From: Methanosarcinales archaeon
Lineage (GTDB): Archaea > Halobacteriota > Syntropharchaeia > Alkanophagales > Methanospirareceae
Direction: 5' to 3'
Length of the DNA: 5,949 bases
NCBI GenBank assembly: GCA_025464585.1
Contig: JAODGL010000052.1
Coordinates: forward strand, 1 to 5,949
In this document: one piece after another, positions 1-4,323 of the stretch
Layout of the letters: every line of letters begins with the position of its first letter
How positions within the stretch are numbered: the first letter of the stretch is position 1
Translations under genes and position numbers: made by a program
The notes under the pieces: generated by a model
Databases searched by the model: none
The model's input: only the letters and a program-made list of their open reading frames with translations
Told to the model about the DNA's origin: nothing

Positions 1-254
1 TTCTCTTTTTCCGCTACTCTTCTCCTCACATGCTTTATCAGCACTATGTCTCCAATTGCCGTCACCCACCGATAGGGGATAACCACACCTTTCTTCTTGC
101 CCACATCAAAAGCGTTTGGATTTATGTTCTTCACTGCCAGCCCCGATATTCTCTTCTCCTTTATGTCTATGCTCACATCCTCTATCTTACCGACGTATAT
201 GCCTCTATCCGTGTATATATCCTGCCCATATAAGGAAGACAATTCTATTTCCAT
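1..254 (-). CDS. PRC-barrel domain protein (3' end cut by window edge)
   Basis: The minus frame opens at ATG 254-252 and stays open to the left edge, giving 84 residues starting MEIELSSLYGQDIYTDRGIY. The pattern 'SSLYG..IYTD.G.YVGK..D', then 'GLAVKNINP..FDVGKKKGVVIPYRWV.AIGDIVL', is what I recognise from small stand-alone archaeal PRC-barrel proteins of about 80-90 residues, so only a few residues are probably missing. PRC barrels are small beta-barrels found in ribosome maturation (RimM) and photosynthetic reaction centre proteins. The role of the archaeal stand-alone type is not well defined, and I infer a binding or adaptor role. The basic, charged end (HVRRRVAEKE) is typical. No Shine-Dalgarno precedes the ATG. 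A TATA-like box centred about 27 nt upstream suggests a leaderless mRNA. The gene is divergent from the M50 protease. Confidence 0.82.
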   Translation of the reverse strand, partial: MEIELSSLYGQDIYTDRGIYVGKIEDVSIDIKEKRISGLAVKNINPNAFDVGKKKGVVIPYRWVTAIGDIVLIKHVRRRVAEKE

Positions 255-276
255 AATGCTATTTATGAAAAGAGGC

Positions 277-284
277 TATATATA
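277..284. promoter_or_regulatory. Symmetric TATA box shared by divergent PRC-barrel and M50 protease genes
   Basis: TATATATA is a perfect palindrome lying between the two divergent starts. Its centre is about 26.5 nt from the minus-strand ATG (254) and 28.5 nt from the plus-strand ATG (309). Both distances match the usual archaeal TATA-to-transcription-start spacing, so one box could serve both genes. The spacing is seen in the sequence; promoter function is inferred. Confidence 0.5.
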
Positions 285-295
285 ATTAGCGGATT

Positions 296-300
296 GGTGA
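296..300 (+). promoter_or_regulatory. Shine-Dalgarno-like GGTGA deciding the M50 protease start
   Basis: GGTGA matches the anti-Shine-Dalgarno of archaeal 16S rRNA and lies 8 nt before ATG 309. It overlaps the in-frame TTG 294 and GTG 297 codons, which argues that those are not the start. If transcription began as far downstream as the TATA box predicts, the mRNA would be leaderless and this motif would be fortuitous. ATG 309 is the best start either way. Confidence 0.5.
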
Positions 301-308
301 AGGAAAAG

Positions 309-1544
309 ATGCGAACATCTATACAGGTGGGTACACTCATCGGCATACCGATAAGATTGCATTTTACTTTTTTGTTTATCTTACCGCTAATCGTGATGAT
401 GTTTGCACATGGTCCTACGTTAAGTATAGGCTCCAGTTCACCTATATACAATTTAATTGTATCGTTCTTCGCAAAAGACCCTACGAAACCTATCCCACTG
501 CCGATGGGCTTGGATGGTCTCAAAATATCTCCCTTCCTCCGTTATTCCTTATCCTCCGTGGCGGCTTTCCTCTTCTTCGTCTCTTTATTACTCCACGAAA
601 TGTCCCATTCGTACGTAGCGATGAAATTTGGGACGAAAATACACAGTATTACGCTTTTCATCTTCGGTGGCTTGGCAATGATGGAGGATATACCAAAGAG
701 CCCGGAGAAGGAGTGGAGGATAGCAATTGCGGGACCTTTAATGAGTTTTGCACTTGGCTTCGTATTTCTTTTCTCTTTCTGGGGCATAAAAGGATTGAAT
801 TTTGCTGTTCAGCGCCCGGTTGAGATAGTAATGTTTATGCTCGGATTTCTTAATGTAATATTAGCTACATTCAACTTAATCCCGGCATTTCCAATGGATG
901 GGGGTCGAGTGTTAAGAGCTTTTCTTGCGAAAAGAATGTCTTTTCTTAAAGCAACGAAGAGAGCGGTGTTAATAGGAAAAACATTTGCTGTTATAATGGC
1001 AATAGCAGGGTTTATTGCAGACCCTTTCATGTTTATCTTAACTGGTGAGCGTCTAACGAACATTTGGATTCCTTTAATTGCCATTTTCCTGTACATCGCC
1101 GCAACAGAAGAAGAAGCAGCTACTACTACTTTTGCTTCATTAGAGGGAATAAAGGTAAAAAATATAATGCGGAGAGAGAGAACAAGCGTGCCGGAGGATA
1201 TGTTAATCGCTGAGCTGGCGAATAAGATGCTCGATGAGAAAACCGCAGAATATGCAGTAGTGAGTGAAAGCGGCGAATTAAAAGGGTTTATAACGTTTGA
1301 TGACATAAAAAAGATGTCAGTTGAACAGCGCTACTTTCTGAAGGTTTATGACGCAATGAGTTCATTCGATAGCATTAGTGACTCGGTATTTGAGGATGAG
1401 GGGGCAACAGAAGCGCTGAAAAAGATGGTAAGGCACCGGAGGAATGTTCTGGCAGTGAAAGAGGCGATAAGTGGGAACTTCGTGGGAATCATAACAAGAA
1501 GAGATTTAGCGATTTTTATGGAGATGTTGAAAGAAAGTGTTTAA
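309..1544 (+). CDS. M50-family site-2-type membrane zinc metalloprotease with two CBS domains
   Basis: The product is 411 residues from ATG 309. Peptidase M50 enzymes cut within or next to membrane helices, releasing regulators or clearing membrane peptides. The zinc motif HEMSH (HExxH) is at residues 96-100, inside a hydrophobic helix. A GPLMS motif follows near 142-146. The second metal-binding motif, NLIPAFPMDGG, is at 189-199, with Asp197 the expected third ligand. About six hydrophobic segments cover residues 16-266. The C-terminal part (about 283-405) holds two CBS modules, each with an 'F.G.IT..D' type ending (GFITFDDI and GIITRRDL). This M50 plus CBS-pair arrangement is common in archaea and bacteria, where CBS pairs usually bind adenine nucleotides and may gate activity. 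All expected catalytic residues are present. The substrate cannot be told from the sequence. The gene converges with rnp2. Confidence 0.93.
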   Translation: MRTSIQVGTLIGIPIRLHFTFLFILPLIVMMFAHGPTLSIGSSSPIYNLIVSFFAKDPTKPIPLPMGLDGLKISPFLRYSLSSVAAFLFFVSLLLHEMSHSYVAMKFGTKIHSITLFIFGGLAMMEDIPKSPEKEWRIAIAGPLMSFALGFVFLFSFWGIKGLNFAVQRPVEIVMFMLGFLNVILATFNLIPAFPMDGGRVLRAFLAKRMSFLKATKRAVLIGKTFAVIMAIAGFIADPFMFILTGERLTNIWIPLIAIFLYIAATEEEAATTTFASLEGIKVKNIMRRERTSVPEDMLIAELANKMLDEKTAEYAVVSESGELKGFITFDDIKKMSVEQRYFLKVYDAMSSFDSISDSVFEDEGATEALKKMVRHRRNVLAVKEAISGNFVGIITRRDLAIFMEMLKESV

Positions 1545-1579
1545 AACAATGCAAAATGCATAGTGCAAATTGAAAAATG
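1545..1579 (+). repeat. ATGCAAA-type short repeat, copy 1, between convergent genes
   Basis: This stretch starts with the 16-mer AACAATGCAAAATGCA (1545-1560), found identically and in the same orientation at 1970-1985. It continues with further TGCAAATTGA-like units. It begins directly after the M50 stop codon and is made almost wholly of degenerate ATGCAAA/AAATG units. Similar A/T-rich heptamer repeats are scattered in many environmental prokaryotic genomes. I recognise the style, not a named family. Confidence 0.6.
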
Positions 1580-1612
1580 AACCACACGATTACACAGATT
1601 TACACAAGAATT
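1580..1612 (+). repeat. GATTACACA-type short repeat overlapping the rnp2 3' end
   Basis: This stretch starts AACCACAC and then contains two near-identical units, GATTACACA (1588-1596) and GATTTACACA (1597-1606). It directly abuts the ATGCAAA repeat and overlaps the rnp2 stop codon (minus, 1602-1600). The last residues of rnp2 (about VLVILV) are therefore read from repeat sequence. Comparable ACAGATTTACAC strings are common intergenic repeats in other genomes, from memory only. No second copy lies in this window. Confidence 0.45.
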
Positions 1613-1968
1613 ACCAAAACAAAAATCTTTTTCTCAAGAAAGGATTTAGTTAGGCGAGTAGCTCCTTTTATCGTTCCTGCGGTTTTTATCACTCTCATGC
1701 CGATTCTTGCTCCATTCACCGAATGAATACAGGCTAATGCTGCTCTTACTTCCTCGACTTTATTATGTGCGCATCTTAAGATACCCACGTCTTTCTTCTT
1801 ATCATAACCTATCAGCCATATCCTGCTTTCACTTGCTCCCACATCGCCATAGAGAGAGTAAAGGGAGCTCCTTATCTCGTCCAGCAGCTCTCGCTTATCT
1901 ATTTCTCGCTCGCTTATCACCTCAAACACAAGATACCTTCTCCTTTCTCGAAGAGAAGGCGGCAGCAT
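1600..1968 (-). CDS. rnp2: Ribonuclease P protein component 2 (Pop5 family)
   Basis: The product is 122 residues starting MLPPSLRERRRYLVFEV. Pop5 binds the catalytic RNA of archaeal RNase P as a heterotetramer with Rpp30 and helps cleave the 5' leader from pre-tRNA. The start 'LPPSLRERRRYL.FE', the central 'ESRIWLIGYDKKKDVGILRC', and the end 'R.GMRVIKTAGTIKGATRL' match the family, whose members are about 110-140 residues. The same frame stays open upstream to ATG 2064 and would add 32 residues. That extension is translated from the intergenic repeat (NEKCKVQYQ..) and overlaps rnp3, so I place the start at ATG 1968. No Shine-Dalgarno precedes 1968, because the repeat occupies that site. The gene lies downstream of rnp3, 62 nt away, and is probably cotranscribed with it. 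The last ten or so residues run into another repeat and look non-native. Confidence 0.9.
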   Translation of the reverse strand: MLPPSLRERRRYLVFEVISEREIDKRELLDEIRSSLYSLYGDVGASESRIWLIGYDKKKDVGILRCAHNKVEEVRAALACIHSVNGARIGMRVIKTAGTIKGATRLTKSFLEKKIFVLVILV

Positions 1969-1969
1969 C

Positions 1970-2030
1970 AACAATGCAAAATGCAAAATGTAAAATGCAA
2001 ATTGATATTGCACTTTGCATTTTTCATTTT
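1970..2030 (-). repeat. ATGCAAA-type repeat, copy 2: long imperfect hairpin filling the rnp3-rnp2 gap
   Basis: The whole intergenic gap between the rnp3 stop and the rnp2 ATG is A/T-rich ATGCAAA repeat. Arms at about 1980-2002 and 2007-2028 are imperfect inverted repeats with about 19 of 22 positions pairing, separated by a short loop. In the rnp3-rnp2 transcript this would form a hairpin just before the rnp2 start. It shares the 16-mer AACAATGCAAAATGCA with copy 1 at 1545-1560, in the same orientation, so the two copies bracket rnp2. Effects on rnp2 translation or on mRNA processing are inferred. Confidence 0.65.
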
Positions 2031-2714
2031 TTATATTATCTCCACTTCCGTTTCCTTTTTCCATTTCTTCTCTAATACGCCTTCTGGAATAGCACTTAAA
2101 GCGTGTATAGCCTCATCTTTTTTCATTCCAAATAGTGACGCCAGTGCAATCATCTCTCTCGGCGCCCTTAAGTCATATACGGAGTGAGCATTGCTGGATA
2201 TTATTGCCGGGGCTTTGTATTTTCTCACCAGCCTCAAATTCTCTCGCATCTTCCATAGGATTCGCGCTCTATCGCTTCTCCTGCTGTGAACTATCGCATT
2301 GAGGTTGAAGTCTATCGCAACACCATTCTTGGCGGCATATCTCACCAGCACATGGCTCAATTCTCCTTCCCCTTTTTCTCCGCACGGATGTGCCAATGTA
2401 TCCACTCTGAAATCCTTTAATGCTGCTTCGTTTATCTTCGCACTGCCACCGTGAACCGCTAACAAGGACACTTTTCCATAGTATAGTTTTATTTTTCTTT
2501 TCAATTCAGAGACCGAATTTGTCCTTATCTCCACACCACGGAATACAAAAGTTGATATCGAGGGTGGTAATTTCTCTTTACCCTTCTCGGTATCATCGTG
2601 GTTTGTTATTGCTATGCCGGTATATCCGTATCTTTTTGCGATTCGATACATATCCTCCACTGGCACATCGGTTTCAGGATATGCATGCACGTTGAGGTCA
2701 AAGAAATTGGGCAT
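2031..2714 (-). CDS. rnp3: Ribonuclease P protein component 3 (Rpp30, PHP-fold)
   Basis: The product is 227 residues, normal for archaeal Rpp30 (about 205-240). It is an RNase P protein subunit with a TIM-barrel-like PHP fold that pairs with Pop5 and supports pre-tRNA 5' processing. Supporting segments are the start MPNFFDLNVHAYPETD, 'AKRYGYTGIAITNHDD', 'VSLLAVHGGSAKINEAALKDFRVDTLAHP', 'NGVAIDFNLNAI', and 'APAIISSNAHSVYDLRAPREMIALASLFGM'. The HxH metal motif of catalytic PHP enzymes is degraded to NVH (residues 8-10), as expected for this non-catalytic family. An A/T-rich box about 22-25 nt upstream and the lack of a Shine-Dalgarno suggest a leaderless start. rnp2 follows on the same strand. 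A decayed fragment of a different PHP-type protein lies just upstream. Confidence 0.93.
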   Translation of the reverse strand: MPNFFDLNVHAYPETDVPVEDMYRIAKRYGYTGIAITNHDDTEKGKEKLPPSISTFVFRGVEIRTNSVSELKRKIKLYYGKVSLLAVHGGSAKINEAALKDFRVDTLAHPCGEKGEGELSHVLVRYAAKNGVAIDFNLNAIVHSRRSDRARILWKMRENLRLVRKYKAPAIISSNAHSVYDLRAPREMIALASLFGMKKDEAIHALSAIPEGVLEKKWKKETEVEII

Positions 2715-2729
2715 TAATTCAAAGAAGGG

Positions 2730-2741
2730 TTATAATTTAAA
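2730..2741 (-). promoter_or_regulatory. TATA-like box for rnp3
   Basis: On the minus strand this reads TTTAAATTATAA. Its centre is about 22 nt before the rnp3 ATG (2714), near the distance expected for an archaeal TATA box serving a leaderless transcript. It coincides with the end of the upstream PHP-type remnant, so rnp3 seems to keep its own promoter. The call rests on spacing and composition only. Confidence 0.45.
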
Positions 2742-2867
2742 AAAACACTTTATAGGAAGAGCACGTACCTTCTTCTCCTCTTCGTTGAGAAACTTAAATT
2801 GATGATGGAAAGAGGCAGGTCTATGAACGTACAAATCCCATCTCCTCCATATGGAACCTCTATTCAT
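2730..2867 (-). pseudogene. N-terminal remnant of a PHP-domain/ATPase (TrlF-like) protein
   Basis: A 45-codon frame opens at ATG 2867, preceded by a strong Shine-Dalgarno GGAGAGGG (2883-2876) with an 8-nt spacer. The product starts MNRGSIWRRWDLYVHRPASF and continues 'HHQFKFLNEEEKK' before running into unrelated A/T-rich sequence and a stop at 2732-2730. I recognise 'GS.WR.WDLH.HTPAS' followed by a charged 'NEEEK' stretch as the very start of large PHP-domain proteins fused to AAA/SMC-like ATPases (TrlF-type, normally several hundred residues or more). Here the PHP HxH motif has become YVH and the usual Thr is Arg, and homology appears to stop near residue 33. I read it as the stump of a deleted gene whose start signals survive. 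A functional 45-residue peptide is the less likely alternative. The family assignment is from memory and needs a search. Confidence 0.55.
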
Positions 2868-2901
2868 CACAAATACCCTCTCCTATATTTTTTAACGTTT
2901 T

Positions 2902-3015
2902 GCGGACATACGAAGTTTCCCGTAGGGAAATTTGGGCGGAGCGAAGCGTAGCTGTATGTCCGCTATTAAGTGAGTGCGATAGCACCGAGCAATCCGAAGG
3001 ATTGCGAAGAGTCGG
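2902..3015. repeat. Compact multi-hairpin palindromic element (possible structured RNA or palindromic mobile element)
   Basis: Outer stem: GCGGACATAC (2902-2911) pairs perfectly with GTATGTCCGC (2954-2963). Inside it is a 9-bp hairpin (2913-2921 with 2925-2933, one G-T pair, loop GTA) and a second small hairpin around GCGAAGC (2941-2947), giving a three-way-junction shape. A second module follows: GTGC/GCAC (2974-2977 with 2982-2985) and a perfect 7-bp hairpin, GCAATCC (2989-2995) with GGATTGC (2999-3005), loop GAA. This hairpin can be enclosed by CCGA/TCGG (2985-2988 with 3012-3015), sharing one base with the first stem. The pentamer CGAAG occurs four times, at 2911, 2942, 2995 and 3005. A plus-strand TATA-like run (2884-2896) lies upstream and a T-rich run (3039-3046) downstream, compatible with a short plus-strand RNA. 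The function, and even which strand matters, are unknown. Confidence 0.55.
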
Positions 3016-3037
3016 GGGTAAAGAGCAGATACTTGCC

Positions 3038-3229
3038 TTATTTTTCTTCAGTTTCCTCTCTCCGCTCTTCATAAGGATAAATTATTGGGGTTATCTCCAT
3101 TTTGGAAGTGCTGTCCTTGAAACTGAATATCTCGTTTGACGTGGTATCTATCAGCTGCTGGGTCGAAGCCAAGCCCCCTGTTTGCAATACCGAAATTATG
3201 GGCATTTTCAAAGGTTTCTTCTCTAACAT
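3038..3229 (-). CDS. Small hypothetical protein, 63 residues
   Basis: I do not recognise this protein. From ATG 3229 it has 63 residues, starting MLEKKPLKMPIISVLQTGG. It has a short hydrophobic stretch near residues 9-16 (MPIISVLQ), a Ser/Thr-rich middle, and a strongly charged tail (YEERREETEEK). It has no clear membrane helix, Cys pairs or known motif. The frame also opens at ATG 3244, which overlaps the stop of the upstream protease frame (TAATG). However, a near-perfect Shine-Dalgarno GGAGGT sits 7 nt before ATG 3229, so I chose that start. The 1-base overlap region and same strand suggest translation coupled to the protease, so it could be a partner, inhibitor or substrate of that enzyme. 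That is inference. Its 3' end lies 22 nt from the palindromic element. Confidence 0.6.
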   Translation of the reverse strand: MLEKKPLKMPIISVLQTGGLASTQQLIDTTSNEIFSFKDSTSKMEITPIIYPYEERREETEEK

Positions 3230-3236
3230 TTTTCTT

Positions 3237-3242
3237 ACCTCC
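3237..3242 (-). promoter_or_regulatory. Near-perfect Shine-Dalgarno for the 63-residue protein
   Basis: GGAGGT on the minus strand lies 7 nt before ATG 3229. It is the strongest ribosome-binding site in the window and overlaps the end of the protease frame, whose stop is 3246-3244. It fixes the start of the small gene at 3229 rather than 3244. It also implies that translation of the small gene can be efficient even though the upstream protease gene is frameshifted. Confidence 0.6.
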
Positions 3243-3243
3243 A

Positions 3244-3660
3244 TTAAATTGTATTATCTTCCATCCATTCTTCCTGCAAGACTCTTTCTTGGTAGCCTAT
3301 TACTGGATGCGGGATCCCAGGTTGGCTAACTTCTACTCTTCTAATCTCTTTCTTAGTTCTAAAAACGTGAGTTAAGTTTATTGACTCGATGATGGCTCGA
3401 TTGAACTCGCTAACTTTCTGATTATCTGTTCCTAGAATGACTTCAGGATTATATGGCTTATCCATCATTAAAATATCATTGTATGCATTGAATAAATCAA
3501 CAATGAGTGTTGTAAGTTCATCATCAGGTTCAACTATATTTAATCCTGATACTTCTTGAGCCTCTCTTCTGCTTATGATATAGTTATGAGAGAACCTTTC
3601 GCACGTTAAAATCTCTACAGTCTTCTTTATACGTTCTTCATCTTTTGTGTGGTATTTCAT
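3244..3660 (-). CDS. C-terminal part of split SDH/ClpP-like serine protease (frameshifted)
   Basis: This 138-residue frame starts at ATG 3660 but has no Shine-Dalgarno there, and the same frame reads on upstream through REIAFLASILM to the region of the preceding protease fragment's stop. Joining the frames near 3684-3690 gives '..GAVQRSRE(K)IAFLASILMKYH..', the helix expected in this family. Residues 17-36 (EILTCERFSHNYIISRREAQ) resemble the 'LTSE.FSHDYPI.RREA.ELGL' segment near the end of SDH-type (ClpP/crotonase-fold) proteases. 'GLNIVEPDDELTTLIVDLFNAYND' follows, then a tail without recognised motifs ending EEWMEDNTI. I therefore read it as the second half of the gene at 3681-4289, not an independent gene. 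Joined, the product would be about 348 residues. The stop overlaps the first ATG of the 63-residue frame. Confidence 0.7.
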   Translation of the reverse strand: MKYHTKDEERIKKTVEILTCERFSHNYIISRREAQEVSGLNIVEPDDELTTLIVDLFNAYNDILMMDKPYNPEVILGTDNQKVSEFNRAIIESINLTHVFRTKKEIRRVEVSQPGIPHPVIGYQERVLQEEWMEDNTI

Positions 3661-3680
3661 AAGTATTGAGGCAAGAAATG

Positions 3681-4289
3681 CTATTTCTCTCGTGATCTTT
3701 GCACAGCACCCAATACAAGAGGATTAACTTTAGAGGCAAGAATCTCGAAAACTTTTTTCATAGAATCTTCTTCGCTCAGACCTGCTTCTTTCTTTGCTAA
3801 ATCAATAAAAGCGTTGACGTCCTCAACATTTACTGGAGCAATTTTTCCTCCGGGCTGTCCGGGATTTTGAACAATGGGTCCTAGTGGATGTTCAACCGAT
3901 GGATCTATGGGGCTCAGTTGTCCCATTTTTGTCATTACAATTTCGTTTGCACCTAATGCAATCAAAGTTGCGCAACTAAGAGCTTTGAATGGGATAATTA
4001 CATTAAATTCACCGCAAAATTCCCTAAATAAATTCACGAAAGCATATCCGGCTATTGTTATTCCCCCTGGACTATATAGAAACAAATCTATTCTCTTCTG
4101 CTTTTCTATCTGTGTTAAATGTTTATGAAACATTGGAAAGACATCTGTTGATATGCTCGTGATGGCGAAAATCGCTTCGAATCCCGGTGGTGTAGGCGTT
4201 GGGCTTGGCGAAGGTGCAGGTGTTGCAACTGCCCATGAAAGCCCTTCTTTGGTCTCCTCAAAATTGTTATTGATAAAAGACAATTTCAT
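3681..4289 (-). CDS. N-terminal part of ClpP/crotonase-fold serine protease (SDH/SppA-like), ended early by a frameshift
   Basis: The fragment has 202 residues. The core is 'RIDLFLYSPGGITIAGYAFVNLF' (about 66-88), then 'FNVIIPFKALSCATLIALGANEIVMTKMGQLSPIDPS' (about 95-131). This matches the serine dehydrogenase proteinase (SDH) branch of the ClpP/crotonase fold, which usually has 'P..A.SAGT.IAL.ADEI.M....LGPIDPQ'. By that alignment Ser105 is the likely nucleophile, with SCAT in place of SAGT. There is no signal peptide. Instead a Pro/Thr/Ser-rich linker (ATPAPSPSPTPTPP, 22-35) precedes the domain. The frame stops at TAG 3683-3681, right after 'GAVQRSREK', and the family sequence continues in another frame (3244-3660). 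Whether any active enzyme is made is uncertain. The substrate is unknown. An A/T-rich box about 26 nt before the ATG suggests a leaderless start. Confidence 0.78.
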   Translation of the reverse strand: MKLSFINNNFEETKEGLSWAVATPAPSPSPTPTPPGFEAIFAITSISTDVFPMFHKHLTQIEKQKRIDLFLYSPGGITIAGYAFVNLFREFCGEFNVIIPFKALSCATLIALGANEIVMTKMGQLSPIDPSVEHPLGPIVQNPGQPGGKIAPVNVEDVNAFIDLAKKEAGLSEEDSMKKVFEILASKVNPLVLGAVQRSREK

Positions 4290-4323
4290 CCCACTGTTAA
4301 TTTGATATTAAATAAATATTAAA
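4290..4323. promoter_or_regulatory. A/T-rich divergent promoter region between protease and HAD genes
   Basis: This 34-nt gap separates the minus-strand protease start (4289) from the plus-strand HAD start (4324). The run ATTAAATAAATATT (4307-4320) is centred about 26 nt from the protease ATG and fits as its TATA box. A good box for the plus-strand gene is less clear. No ribosome-binding site is convincing for either gene, which fits leaderless transcripts. Confidence 0.4.

Noticed and set aside
30..285. Plus-strand short open frames at the left edge
   Set aside because: They lie opposite the PRC-barrel gene, whose minus-strand translation is clearly recognisable.
1545..2030. CRISPR-like array from the repeated ATGCAAA units
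   Set aside because: The units are short, degenerate and contiguous, without regular unique spacers. The two copies simply flank rnp2.
1707..2075. Plus-strand 122-residue open frame opposite rnp2 and the repeat
   Set aside because: It is antisense to a well-recognised Pop5 gene and its C-terminal part is repeat sequence. It is a shadow frame.
2797..2815. TTGATGATGG resembling a C box of an archaeal C/D small RNA
   Set aside because: There is no CTGA D box at a suitable distance and no C'/D' pair. The bases are better explained as the minus-strand codons of the PHP-type remnant.
2989..3005. cUUCGg tetraloop on the minus strand of the 7-bp hairpin
   Set aside because: In the fully paired register the loop is three bases (TTC). 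Using UUCG as a tetraloop would break the stem pairing.
2860..3072. Minus-strand 70-residue open frame across the palindromic element
   Set aside because: It has no ribosome-binding site and its composition follows the hairpin repeats. It is an accidental frame through the element.
2900..3139. Plus-strand 79-residue open frame through the palindromic element
   Set aside because: It translates the hairpins (for example AERSVAV) and then the antisense of the 63-residue gene. There is no Shine-Dalgarno and no recognisable domain.
3681..3692. Programmed -1 frameshifting in the protease gene
   Set aside because: GAGAAATAG is not a canonical X-XXY-YYZ slippery heptamer, and I see no strong stimulatory structure just downstream. 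Mutation or sequencing error is simpler.
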